Program-made: the position numbers and the translations under genes
Notes under the pieces: model-generated
Seen by the model: the letters and a program-made list of their open reading frames with translations, nothing else
What the model was told of the DNA's origin: nothing
The model's database searches: none
NCBI GenBank assembly: GCA_036852015.1
Contig: JAANDG010000049.1
Location: 310,001 to 374,000 of the forward strand
DNA length: 64,000 nt
Source of the DNA: Pelodera strongyloides
Lineage: Eukaryota > Nematoda > Chromadorea > Rhabditida > Rhabditidae
Direction of reading: 5' to 3'
Shown here: positions 25,601 through 36,400 of the stretch, in pieces
How positions within the stretch are numbered: the stretch's first letter is position 1
Layout: each line of letters opens with the position of its first letter

Positions 25601-26310
25601 TACCGTGATCGGCTGCTCCAGAATAAAGGCTCATTGGATTCAAAGATTGATGACGTTTGGAATAAACTGAAGGACTGCTCGGTGGATATTGCCACGGTAT
25701 GATTTTGTACTAGTTATGAGTGTTTTTCATTTTTTGGCATTTATGTTTATTCATAGGTTATTCAATTTCAATACAATGCAGAAATCTAGTGTCCCGCAGA
25801 GGCCCTCAGCAGAATATGGAGGTACTGCGAAGGCTCGTAGTCTCAATTTCAAGTTATACCATGTCAAATGCGTATCCCCCAATAAAATTATTATAATCAT
25901 TTTCATTTCAGTGTGGTTGGATCTACACAGTGGCGGACAGTTCACAACTTACAATGAAAATCAAGCGTCGAGTACTTCCCAGAAGACCACCACTACATCA
26001 TGTAAGTTGGATATTCAACCCGAAGAGTAGTTAACCTAGCCGAGCCACCTAAGGTGTATCTCAACAAGTATTAGTGGGAGTAACTAGAAGCATTCACCCT
26101 TGTATCTCCATCAACTTATCTATTCCTTTACAGATTGAGCGCAAGAACAAATCCGACATCGAGTTGGCTTCTGAATACGGTCAGAAGTTGGCTGTGATGC
26201 GTGCTCATCTTGTGAAACAAGACTCAACCGAGTACAAGGATGGGTATCTCGGACTCCTTCAAAGAGTGAGCAGGACCCTCGGGAGCACGGATGCTTTATA
26301 TAACATGTAA
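4560..26310 (+). CDS. Large multi-exon acidic disordered protein, family unknown, predicted PP1 docking
   Basis: I do not recognise this protein. The start ATG lies one base after a TTCAG acceptor, a likely trans-splice site. Exons: 4560-4622, 5124-5186, 5430-5546, 5848-5915, 6265-6370, 6887-6950, 7495-7578, 9824-9874, 10101-10198, 10403-10473, 11343-11405, 11819-11923, 12133-12427, 12507-13040, 13302-13442, 13751-13833, 14142-14222, 14455-14575, 14826-16034, 16304-16390, 16728-16826, 17218-17541, 17987-18129, 19643-19743, 22991-23117, 23274-23382, 23615-23727, 25193-25340, 25598-25696, 25912-26001, 26134-26310. Phases join through to TAA, giving about 1,677 residues. Least certain are exon 5848-5915, the frame of exon 6265-6370, the donor at 12428 and an optional 12-base exon near 25820. 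Ser/Glu/Asp/Lys-rich throughout. Exon 12507-13040 holds a charged coiled-coil-like stretch ([12 protein letters not shown]). KSVTF (exon 23274) and GILK (exon 23615) match PP1 RVxF and SILK motifs. The C-terminus looks helical. No membrane segment seen. Confidence 0.7.
4735..5010. repeat. Imperfect inverted repeat, GC-richer, in intron 1
   Basis: The left part contains GAGTACCGTTCCGAGTTCCG and the right part contains the near-complement GGTTACTCGGAACGGTGCCC. TTCCG and CGGTAC words recur between them. This looks like a decayed fold-back element. No open frame worth calling. Confidence 0.5.
5607..5763. repeat. 157-bp fold-back MITE (ACAGAGGCCG ends)
   Basis: The first 23 bases (ACAGAGGCCGTATTCACCAA...) are the exact reverse complement of the last 23. 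The arms continue imperfectly through AGGGAGCCCTCCCT and AGGGAGGGCTCCCT. It lies in an intron of the large gene. A shorter diverged relative is at 45936-46025. Confidence 0.85.
7603..8020. repeat. 418-bp TTAA-flanked fold-back element
   Basis: The left arm from TTAAAGGGTCAGGCCCATTT through about 7715 is repeated in inverted orientation at the right end (AAATGGGCCTGACCCTTTAA), giving long near-perfect terminal inverted repeats around a short centre. TTAA at both ends would fit piggyBac-like target duplication, but no transposase is present. A 476-bp relative is at 21921-22394 and a solo end lies near 36227. Confidence 0.85.
8885..9130. repeat. GC-rich array of GCGTGCAA words in both orientations
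   Basis: GCGTGCAAGCGGCAACGTTA (8891) recurs inverted as GTAACGTTGCCGCTTGCAC (8966-8984) and again as GTTGTCGCTTGCACGCC (about 9001). GCACGCC repeats at about 9081 and 9111. Much more GC-rich than its surroundings. It lies in the 2.2-kb intron 7579-9823 of the large gene. Confidence 0.65.
10218..10335. repeat. GA microsatellite in intron
   Basis: Long run of GAGAGA with scattered interruptions, starting about 20 bases after the donor at 10199. Frames across it encode only Ser/Leu low complexity and are not coding. Confidence 0.9.
11128..11307. repeat. MITE copy, TTAAAGCG family
   Basis: Ends TTAAAGCGATATAACGGGCG and CCGGCTGTCATGCCGCTTTAA are inverted. It sits in an intron, ending 35 bases before the next exon. 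This copy lacks a clear octamer and is more diverged than most. Confidence 0.8.
11629..11807. repeat. MITE copy, TTAAAGCG family
   Basis: Inner arms CCGGTTTTTTGAAACACC and GATGCGTTTCAAGAACCGG flank an ATGCAAATGAAC core. The outermost bases have decayed. The right end lies about 12 bases from the acceptor of exon 11819. Confidence 0.8.
16474..16538 (+). pseudogene. tRNA-like pseudogene in intron
   Basis: GCGGGTTCGACCCCCGC forms a perfect T arm, and GCGTAATGGTAAACGC forms a D arm with the GG of a normal D loop. Between them the anticodon arm is shortened, with no U33-type seven-base loop. The 3' acceptor strand TCGACCA has only a poor 5' partner. I read it as a decayed Pol III gene or tRNA-derived element. 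Its reverse complement produces the spurious peptide [11 protein letters not shown]. It lies in the intron between exons ending 16390 and starting 16728. Confidence 0.55.
17037..17190. repeat. Diverged MITE copy
   Basis: GTTTGAACCGTATGCTGGAC at the left is inverted as GTCCAGCATACATTTCAAAA at the right, followed by ACCGGCC. The inner arm is related to the TTAAAGCG family, but the outer ends are missing. Confidence 0.55.
17553..17759. repeat. MITE copy, TTAAAGCG family
   Basis: Left end TTAAAGCGAAGTACAGGCCG, core CATATGCAAATGAGCATAAA, right end AAAAACCGGCTGGTACTTAG. It starts 11 bases after the exon end at 17541. Confidence 0.85.
18230..18450. other. GC-rich island inside an intron
   Basis: A sharply GC-rich segment with repeated GCAC/GTGC and internal complementarity, in the 1.5-kb intron after exon 17987-18129. 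Open frames run through it on both strands. None has supporting splice sites or a recognisable protein, so I treat it as non-coding of unknown origin. Confidence 0.4.
20642..20828. repeat. MITE copy, TTAAAGCG family
   Basis: Left end TTAAAGCGAAATACGAGCCG and right end CGACTGGTATTTCGCTTTAA are well preserved. The internal octamer is altered to GTGCAAAT. Confidence 0.85.
21921..22394. repeat. TTAA-flanked inverted-repeat element
   Basis: Left end TTAAAGGCTCAGGCCCATGT, with the right end in reverse complement TTAAAGGCTCAAACCCACGC. The terminal repeats stay similar for about 35 bp. Same terminal consensus as 7603-8020 but a different, longer interior, which holds a 29-bp direct duplication. Confidence 0.7.
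22142..22240. repeat. Direct repeat of about 29 bp
   Basis: TTAATCAATGTTACCCTATT with nine more identical bases occurs twice, with starts about 70 bases apart. Confidence 0.7.
22500..22970. repeat. CT microsatellite blocks
   Basis: Two CT-rich blocks (about 22500-22650 and 22895-22970) separated by ordinary sequence. They end immediately before exon 22991-23117 of the large gene and supply a very long pyrimidine tract to its acceptor. Confidence 0.85.
23782..23947. repeat. MITE copy, TTAAAGCG family
   Basis: Left end TTAAAGCGAACTACCGGCCG, core CTTATGCAAATGAAC, right end CCGGCAGGTTTTTTCGCTTT. It lies 55 bases after the exon ending at 23727. Confidence 0.85.
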
Positions 26311-27279
26311 AGTAATAACTTATTGCCAACACTGTGTATCTGTATTACTAGCTGTGTATTGTGTATCTACTACTTTAATTTTACTTCTTTGCCAATTTCA
26401 CATACCGTATTCTGATTTACTACTGTATTTATCCTACTTCTAATACTATATTGTCTCTTCACAATGTGAAGCAGATTTTAAAATCCCTAGTACATTATGT
26501 AAATTATAAGAACCTTATTCTTTACACACTCAAGATTAGGGAAGTCCAAACCAGATATATTCCTAGCTTTCTCAATAGTGACCAATCGATAATATGTTCA
26601 ACTCAATCAATTATTATTATTTTAACTTCAAACTCGACGGGTATTTATTATTTATCCCTGTTTATGCTCAGCTTCACTTGAAAGAAAGCATATCAATTTT
26701 ATTCATTTTATCACGACTTTCAAAAACGGGTAATAATAAAATGTTTATGATATAAGTTATAGAATCCAGAAAACAAACAATATGCAAAACAATTAGTTAC
26801 AGTAACAAAAACTAAATAGCTAAAACTAACTAGGACCTAGCCTACGCTCTACATAAATTACCATATCACACTCAGTGACCAATCTCGGAGCAGACAGTTT
26901 CACTCAGATGACATGTTTGAAACGAAAACGTAGTGAGTCGAGCCATAACAAAAGTTCTGAATTTAAATCCTCAAATAAATATATAAATAAAATCTAGACA
27001 AGACCGGAACCCCCTAAACATCACTCTACGTAGCACAGAATGCATTTTCAATTAGTTTACATTGTCCAATAGTTAATTCAATAATTAAATTAATGCTAAG
27101 TTGAAAAAGGCACTGAACAGAAAAAAACGTATCTAGTAAAATTGCATAATTTTGAAATTTCCTATGTGATCAGGAGTTATTTGACACGTTTTAGTATACA
27201 CCAGAACGTCCAGAACCAGAATAGAGATGCAAAACTCTACACTACTTATCTAATACAGTAGTTTCATCACTTTACCAAA
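26311..27279. other. Convergent intergenic region
   Basis: Separates the 3' ends of the large gene (+) and the ACAD9-like gene (-). AATAAA-like words occur on both strands, for example AATAAA near 26733 on + and TTTATT near 26700, which is AATAAA on -. The 3' UTRs may therefore meet or overlap. No coding sequence seen. Confidence 0.5.
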
Positions 27280-30200
27280 CTACCAATTCCTCTCAATCGG
27301 ACTCTCAATACAGTACCCTCCGAGGTCCAAAACTGCCCTTCCTGCATTCAGAAGACTTGGATTCAACCTTACGAGGCCAAAATAATCAGAGAGCGCCTCC
27401 AGCTCAAACCAGCTCTCACGCGATAATCTGAAATGGGAATCGTTCATAAAGCACATCTTTTTCGTTAATGCGCGGTTTGTTACTACTGAAAACTAATAAT
27501 ATCAATGAGGTGCGTGCTAGTCTAGGTGCGCGAATCCTATCCTACACCCGGCTAACAACTGTCGAAATCCGAGCACCCACATCCAAACCCAAAACCCACA
27601 TATATCGTCAAACTTGAACTAACCTGGAACACAAAGATATTGCCCAAGCCAGTTCTATATCTGCATTTCTGACTCCAATCGAGTATGACCGAGAAGACCG
27701 CGCAATCACAGCAACCATCGACAAGTTGTTTTTCAGAACTGAAAATACATGGAAATTAAGCTAGACCACATCGACTGCGAATGCAAGAATGGTTAGTTCG
27801 GGGACTGCTAAACTTCGGAATGAAGAAAAGAACATTGCGAATCCACATTTCAAGCAAACATTACAAATATCGAGACAATATTTTCCTTTCTTCATATTCC
27901 CGCTAAGAACGGTCACCGTAGCAATACCCATACTTGGGGGTGTAGGCTTCTTCTACGAGTATTTGAAATAACATTTGATGACGTGATACACAAACAATAT
28001 AAGTCATACCAGTAACTAAGCTCTCCAGACTCCCGTAATCTTGCTCGATATTCTTCCCCTGTTCCGTGATCATTTTAGATATTACTGTATTTAGTCGAGA
28101 CATGGAGAATTCGAGTTCTTGGCATGCGAGCTGGAAAAAAACTACTTAAAATAGGTAAAAACCGAAAAAGAAACATAGCGCGGGAGCGCTGATTGTGGAT
28201 TGACTAAATAAATAAAAAAAACATTTTAGAAGACATAGTATGCGTGAACTCACCAATAAACATTATATTATAACAGGTCCTAAGTACCACTCTCACACTG
28301 TCATGTAAAGGTACCAAACCAAATAACCGAACCTGCAAAGAAGGGTGTGCATGTTCGGCGATATAATGTGTCAACTTGGGTTCCTTCAGGTCGGAAAGTG
28401 TCTTTTCGTTACGGAACCAACGAGCTAGGGAAGACGTTGGCCTGAAAAAACACACACTATTCCTATTGTAGTATAAGATACTGCTACTGGGACAAAACCT
28501 CTAATGAGTATTGTTCACTATAAACAGGCAGACAGACAAAGAGACACGTGACCACATCCCACAACGTCGCTACTACGAATCACGACGGGAATACGGGAAT
28601 GGAAGAGTCCAATGTCCAATGGCCAAAACTGGACCTTAGATAGGAATCAATACCTGTTTTGATTTGCGGCACATGAAGACAACGTGGCCATGGCGATCTT
28701 CTCGACTCCCACATCTCCACCGGTCTGAAGTAAATCTTTAAATAAATAAAACAATACTATAAAAGAATTCTCTATGGATTCTCTCTAGACTTCTAGAAGA
28801 ATTATTCGCTAGACTTCATAGGGCGTTGTCTCTACTGTAACTCTCTCAAATATAAACTACAATGTGCATACAATGTAAAACAAACCATTGATAATAATGT
28901 GTTAATATCCCTGATGTACAATTCATACATCGCATCCTTATCGATTGCTCTCACTGAACACAATTGGACGACTGTTGACGTACAAAGACGGAGGACATCC
29001 CGAGTCAGAATCTGGAAATGAAGACAAAACATAAAATTAGAAGTCTGTTCTTTAGACATGACATACCATAATTGAAGAATTACTGAAGGTTTCAATTGAA
29101 TGAAACCATATTTTTCATGGGGTGCGCGTGCAACAGTGAGAGTGCAATACCATTGACATGCACGATCGAATAAACTCAAACTCAAAAAGCCAAAATAATA
29201 CGAATACGAAATGAGCAAAATTCATAGAGTATTACAGTATTACTTACTACTAATTAAAAGAACTTTACTAAAGACTAAAGAGAAACAGATCAGATGTTAT
29301 AAAACATACTATTTTGACTTACATGTAAAATCGCATTTTCAATATCCACAACAATCGGCAAATTTTCATCCAAAAGTCCTCCCAAGTAATAGGCAAGGGA
29401 CTCGAGGGCGTATGTCTAAAATCTAATCGATAACGATAACCGACCAAAACAACAGTATCATCTCAACATCTATAATCCATTCACACTCTCTGAGCTACAA
29501 ACACATCGAGTGCAATTTCGATTTTGTTCTTTTCAGAATAAAGTATTCAATACAATCAAAAAGTCTCACACAAACCTTAGTCGCCAACTTGCTCACAGTC
29601 CGTTGGACAAAGCTTTCCTCCGCTAGGGATCCTCCCTGGAAGTGAAAACATAAAACAGTACACAGGTTGAAGCTAGTGTAGAGACACTAAGCAGCGGGTG
29701 ATAAAAAGCTTCTCCTCAATCCATAAAAGAGTAAAAACCCAACCAGTTCGTGAAATTTACGCACTATCTACCAATCTACCTATACGAATGCAGCCAATCC
29801 AAAATAGCGTCTCTTCCATAACTGCATAAACATCTTCGCCTACTAAACAGGGCGTAGGCTAAACAGCGTGTAGCTATCCAATGTTTCGGTTCCTATTGAA
29901 AAATAATGAAATGAGCTTTTCGTTCCGATTTGTTTAATTGTTCACTCAAAGTGGAACTCGTAGTCAAAGTGGAAACTCATTATCTTACCATTGAAGTCGA
30001 AGGCGTCTGATTACAGTAATTGGCAAGATCTGCCAGAAGACGTCGACAAAATCCCACGGTAGCAGCAGAAAGAGGAATATGGCCAGCAGAACATAACTAA
30101 ACAGGCTTTTGAAACATGAAAATAAGTTTGCCTATTTCCCGAACTTCTCAGCGTCGTCGTTGCGCTAGTTCATCTAGCAGCGCTTTATCGTGCTATCATA

Positions 30201-32655
30201 TTGTATTTGTATTCAGCGCAAAGCGCAATGGAAAATAATGTATCGAAATTCCCCAAAAAGGATTGCAAGAAACAAAAGAACCACAAGAAAGGAAAAGAAC
30301 ACAAACACTCACGCACTCAGCCGTACTCAATAACTCACTAAACTACAGTATGGTTTCAGACTTCAGAACCAAAGTAATTCAAAACCCTAACCTCCGACTG
30401 TATATCGACACCTTGTCCTGATTCTCCCAACATCGATTCACCATTTAATTGAATGCGCACATTCACATCACAAACTAAAGCCACACTTATTATCGAATCG
30501 AATCACCAATCGAACGGTAATTAACAACGAAGAACATACAAAAATGGCAAAGTAAAGGACACTTGAATAACTATTCTAAGCTTCTGAGAGCCTTTGTTTA
30601 CAAATTCTTCGCTGTGAAACTGACCATCCAACGCCTTGAGACCTAGAGTATCTACCCTATTGATGTTATACTGCGAATCGTCCGAGAGAGTTGCCTTATC
30701 GATCAGGTAGCAGCACATTTGTTGCTCTTTCTAAAAACAAGTCGTCAGATTTATGAAGGCAAGAGCTTGTTTAAGCATAAAGTCCTTCTTTGGATTGGAA
30801 AGCTACAGAACCCGAAGAATAAAAAACCACACCGTAATAGGATGAGTGGTGGGGGCAAACATTAGTATCAAATTTGCTGAGTGTCCGTTTACAATCTGAA
30901 AATAGTTTCAATTGGAATTTGGAATAAAATAATACCTCTGCGTAATGCAAGTGAATGCAAACTAGACAAAAACTGCCTCACGTCGCGACTACTAATCTAT
31001 GCTATCGTATGATATTAAGGTACAACTGAAACATCACGTATAACTGTCAAACTTGGGATCATCCACATCCTTACAAAAAGATGAAATCGGATACCTTCAC
31101 ATTTCCATTAAGCAAACCGCTATCCTTTGATGAGGCATTACCGATGACTTCCAAAGCAACATCCGAACCGCTAAAGTATGTTTCATTACCCCAGGATCAT
31201 TGCTAATAAAAGTTTAAGTATGGTTAGAAAGACTGGACAAGGTTAGTGGTGCTTTGTACATGGGTACGACACCACTAGAAATCACGCTACGGCAACAACG
31301 GCATAATACCATCAATTTTATATCTGTAACTTCAAAAAGAAACCTATGTTAATGTTTGGCTGAATGTTGATTGCAATGCAATGGCTGCAATGCAAACACA
31401 AATGTACCGTTTTCGAAAATTACAAATATGCTTACTTTTGTGGCCAGACCGCATAACCGGGCTTATACTTTCCACTGGCAATGAGAGGAAGATACTTCTG
31501 TTTTTGCTCTTCGCTTCCAAATAGGACAATCATTCTGGAGACGAGATTTGCTGCATTCACAGAGGAATAAAGTGACCAGTCCAAACTCAACTCCTACAAA
31601 CAAAACACAATATATTCTTCTCGTAACGAACAAAGGCGTAAAAATTAGTAATAAATTGTTACAAACTACAAAGTTAGGGGATCGGTCCACAACGGTCCAA
31701 CTTTCGGATGGACCCGTCACAATGAGAGGAAAGAAACAACACAATACAACTAACGTGACCCTGGATTATACATGCTTTTAAGTCTATGTATGACGAGTGT
31801 AAGTCAGAATTTACCTCAAACACCTTCATTTGATCCTTATTACTCATGCCCAGACCAGAAAACTCCGAAGGAACAAAAATTGAGGAAACAGCATTTCGTT
31901 CCAATGCTAACAGAGCAGAATCGGTTAGCTTTCCATGCTCTTCCATTGATCTGGAGTCAACTGAAATATTGCTATTATATATAATTAAAATCATACAAAA
32001 ATATTTTAAATTGTTCTCATGTACAAATATACATATAATACAATATTCATGCAGTGACAAAAAAAGCATCGAAGTATGTATACCATTTGCCATCAGAGAA
32101 TCGCGAAGAGAATTTGTAAAGCCTTGAATGTTCCTTACATCGTCAGTATCAGTATACTCAGGGAAGATCAGGAAATCCTAAAATTGGCCCTGATTATTGA
32201 AAATGAAATAATATGTGGAGAATAAATGTATGTCCGAAGTCCGAACTCATGACTTAACCAGAAAGAACTACTACGCCGATAGAGGATTCTTAGTCACACT
32301 AGCGGATTCCATTCATGTTGTAGTGCATAATCATACAAAAATAATCTTATTGTTAATGAAAACCAGAAAATAGTACCTTTTCAAACTTGTTGGCGGCCAG
32401 GCCCCGCATCAAGGACTTTTTCTCTACTGGTACGTTGTCCAGAGATAAATCGGCCATTTTGAATGTTGCAGGAACAGAATTATGTTTGCCATTGTCTGGA
32501 GCTTCCTAAGAATGTGTCATGCGAGGCTATTTTCAGAAATTCAGAAATTTAAACTTCTAATGGATGCGATAAAAACTCACGGATGAAAGCAACCTCCTGA
32601 AGCGACGAGCACAAATGTTTCGCAATCGCAAAATTTTCACAGAATGATTCAGCAT
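27280..32655 (-). CDS. ACAD9-like mitochondrial acyl-CoA dehydrogenase homologue, probably catalytically inactive
   Basis: Eighteen exons, all phases matching, 626 residues (human ACAD9 is 621): 32581-32655, 32377-32505, 32084-32177, 31815-31960, 31436-31593, 31095-31170, 30833-30895, 30625-30730, 30392-30474, 29989-30096, 29577-29636, 29323-29415, 28886-29011, 28654-28724, 28333-28441, 28010-28130, 27624-27738, 27280-27427. Residues 1-25 (MLNHSVKILRLRNICARRFR...) form a basic mitochondrial presequence. FGSEEQKQKYLPLIASG is the ACAD helical-domain signature. NGESMLGESGQGVD matches the conserved LGE.G.G segment. AHPSL and SRSYSIGVRNADIE match the C-terminal extension of ACAD9/VLCAD. The LTEP.SGSDA motif reads AVWPQNGSDVA, the ITNGG region reads IVNGHSA, and the catalytic-Glu FEGT motif reads SMTGG (T440). 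Known family role: ACAD9 oxidises long-chain acyl-CoA and also assembles respiratory complex I. I infer that only a non-catalytic role survives. TTTCAG lies five bases upstream of ATG. Confidence 0.9.
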
Positions 32656-33412
32656 ACTATCTGAAAACAAGTATCGCTAAAAAAATATTGGAATAAAGTG
32701 ATAATATTGGGACGGACAATGCTCATCACAAATGGATGGAAAAAAAAGCAAAAATAAATATAAAAAATAAATCGTAAAAATTAATAACATGGGTTAACTA
32801 CCGTACACTAAAGCTCATCTGTGATTTTCGTTACGATTTACCTTATACGGTAACTACGCATAATGGAGTGCGTAAAAAATTTTTAAATTTTGAAATTTGT
32901 TTGTATGGTAGAATTTAGTTAGTTATTTAGTTTTGCTTATTTGTTATCCTGAGCTCTTTGCTTTTTATTATTGTTTATGTAATTTATCAGTCGTCGCTAC
33001 TATTTCAACGACTTGGCCGCAACAAAATGACACGGCTGGCAGTGCTTTATGTTCATAACTGTCTTCGGAAATTTGAGCTTGTTTGGTGTGTAAGTTTGAC
33101 AATTTGAATTAATAATCGAATGTTTTAGGTATTCGGATAATGTTAACTGTTCTGTAGACTGCGGACCACGATAATGCCGGATGTTGCCTCATCTATCCAA
33201 GCGCCGTTGGTGGGTCACGTTATCTATTGTTTGATTGTTACCTTTTCTAAGATCTTGATATTCTAACGTTTTCGTTGTAGTTCGAAATTGTAGTTATTCG
33301 TAGAAGTATCATGTGTTATTTGGTAGACTATGGGCCTTCACTAGTAATGTAAGACTGTTGTAAAGTTGAGAACCGGGTTGTTGGGAAAACTCTTGCCTAC
33401 TTATTGAACCGT
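32656..33412. promoter_or_regulatory. Shared head-to-head intergenic region (candidate bidirectional promoter)
   Basis: About 760 bp separate the ATG of the ACAD9-like gene (-) from the proposed ATG of the BRPF gene (+). It contains the ACAD9 splice acceptor (CTGAAA on the + strand at 32661) and no other exon I can support. No specific promoter element is identified. The BRPF start is the weaker boundary, so part of this may be its 5' exon. Confidence 0.4.
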
Positions 33413-36400
33413 ATGAACGTGAGTTGATACTTTATAGCACTACTGATCTCATTTTAACTGTTTAGGTCGCTTTACGAAATGGGAGGACCATCAACCCCAA
33501 TGTTATGTTCCTGTGCAATCACGAAGCCAAGAAAGGGAGCTATGAAGCATTTAAGAAATCGCGAAAGGTAGACACTGCAACTTACAGGTAGTAGGTGATA
33601 TAAAGCAAACGGTGCTTTAACAGGCAACCGTTTAACTTTTCATTGTCATCTATATCCTGTGTTACATGTATATTTACATTATAATTATATTCAGCCTGTC
33701 GACGTCGAGGTTCCACAAGCGTCCTTCCGTGAAATCGATGACATTCCAATCTCTAGTGTGAAACTTTCGAAAGATTATTTTGTATATAAAGCGCCTGCCA
33801 AAGATGATTTGGATGAGATTGTAGAATATGAAGAAGATGAGCTGGTACGTGTCTTTTTTATCGGATGTTGGCATGAACGAATAAGTGACGTGTGTAATTG
33901 AAAGTTGGCTGTTTTGCTTTGCCGCATGTATAGTTTAACTTGATTTGAAGCACTGACTTCGAGTAATTATTGGGCGTTGTATTGTATTCCACCATCATGT
34001 TTTAGACAAGGCTTGAAGATATCCTTTTACTCCTATCTGCCTTGTTAATTTGTATGTTAAGAGTTAAGATTCGTAACAGTGAGCGTAAAGTGTGTCACTT
34101 AAGGTCTATTCCCCTTCAGGACCAGCTTTGGCTTCCAAAGTTGAATGAGCGAATAAAGAAAGAGAAAGCAAAACCTCTATCCAGTGATGAGTTCTGTAAA
34201 ATTATGGATCGTTTGGAAAAGGAAAGCAACTTCCAGGTATTTTTTTTGGTTCATTGTTATCTAATGTATACGTTTAGATTATTTTTTTTTAGCATGACAG
34301 AGTGGGCTCACTTTGATAAAGATTATATGAAACATGGTGGTGAAATTTCCCTGAAATCTGAAAAGAATGATCAAATGTAATCACTGCTGGACGACTCGCG
34401 TCCCCTGGGTTAATTCAGGAATATTCTTTTTTTGCAGAGTGAAAATGACCATATTTTGTGATTTTATTCTTTCGTTGAGTGACACTGAACCCAGTATCCA
34501 GTATAGACAATGTCTGTGTATTTCTATTTCTGATTTGGTCATGTTTAGCCAAAAGCCACAAATGGATACGTGTCCTCGTCTTCTCCCGACGATGTGTGTT
34601 GTGTCTGTGGAGATGGTGACGATGACAATGCCAACCAGATAATTTACTGTGATTTGTGCAATATTGCCGTCCATCAGGTATGTAATATTCCCATATACAT
34701 TTACTATTTGTCTGTGGTAAGTGGTTTTCTTCCGCGCTCTTGTGTGCGTTTTCTGGTTCAAGTTCGGAAATTCTCCATTTTTTTTTAATCCACGAGTCGT
34801 GTTCCTCGGAAATTAGTTTTTTTTTTGTCTTATGCTTTCCAAATATCGCTGCTTGCAGTGCTTGCCGGCACAGATTCGTCCCTCCTTGCAGAAAAATCAT
34901 GTAAGGCAGGTAAGGTTTACCAAGCAGTGTATCTTCTTTATTTAAGTGTATTTATTAATATTTAGGAGTGTTACGGTGTGCCATATATCCCCGAGGGTTC
35001 ATGGATGTGCCGTCGGTGTAAATTGTCTCCGTCAAAAACGGTCCGCTGTGTGCTGTGCCCCAATTTGGATGGGGCTTTCAAACAGACGGCTGACGGGAAT
35101 TGGGCCCATGTTATCTGCGCAATTTGGCTTAACGAGGTACGAGTTTAAGGAGTTATTGGAGTTTTGAGTTTACTTAATTGTTTGGCTGTACGCTGTACCA
35201 GTAAATGCGACATTTTTTTGCTAAATTAAAGTCAACGCTTTTTGTTCCTCCAACTTTGCAATTGCGGCATTGCAACCGATTGCAATACGGAATTTGAGCT
35301 AATTATAATTATCTATCTATTTCTTCTTTGATTTCCAGGTGCACTTTGGAAATGCGGTATTTCTTGAACCAGTTGAAGGCGTTCACGATTCACTGGAGAA
35401 GAGATCTGCTTTGAAGTGCTTAATTTGTCGGTAAGAACACATACTTTTTGAATATTATGTCGTATTACAGTATTACAGCTGTATGCATTAGTTGTTAAGT
35501 GTTATAGGCCTACAGTTTCGTTGATGTGAGTTTTATTGTTTTTATTTATCAAATTTTGAAACATCGTCAAGAGCTCATTTTTCGATGCTTGCGCGAGGAG
35601 AATATGTTAGGGATGAGGACATGACGTGGCGTAGGCCTTTCTTGCATGATTTGTTGGAGTTGGATTAAGTTGGTTAATTAAATATAATACGATATTTCAT
35701 TAGTATGATCTAATTATTCTGTATATCTGTATTTACGTTCCAGAAAGAAAATGGGCGCATGTATGCAATGCAGTCAGAGGAGTTGTGTGAGGGCATTCCA
35801 TGTCACTTGCGCACAAGCCGCCCAAATGTATATGCAGGTACGTGTTCCTAGTTTATTGTGTTTAGTCTATTGAATTTTACCCTTTGTTATAAATTTTGTT
35901 TTTTGAAATGTGCCTTTGTAAGTGAAACGACTACTTCTCTCTTCTCTTCTCGGAGTAGAAGTAGGCCTGTTTTTGGGGGGGGGGGGGGTGGGGGCATAGC
36001 TGAAAGTAGGTACATTGAAACATGGATTTTTTCCTGTCCCGTTGTTATTGAACAAAAGCAGACAATTAGTAATACATTTAGTAAGTAATACAAACTTTAG
36101 GTTGTTGCCGACGATGATTCGGATGCCTCTGACAAAATGGACGTTCAGGTACGCGTTTGTGTTCTTTTTTAGCTTACGAATTTTTAGTGACTGTATATGT
36201 TCTGCTCTCGTTGAATTGCGTTCACTTAAAGGCTCAGGTCCTCGTAAAAAAAGTCAAGCATGACTGCGAATTTCGGTCTACTATATAGTGTTTTTGGCTA
36301 TGTTGGCGTAGCTTGAATTCAGTCGAATATTATCAGATCGATGTTTAGCGATTCTGTTATTGTCAAGTGCACGATCCTCGCGACTCGGAACCGGATGTCG

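Noticed and set aside
34042..34380. 112-codon + frame spanning a BRPF exon and intron
   Set aside because: Only 34120-34236 is exonic; the tail after 34237 is intron and does not resemble BRPF.
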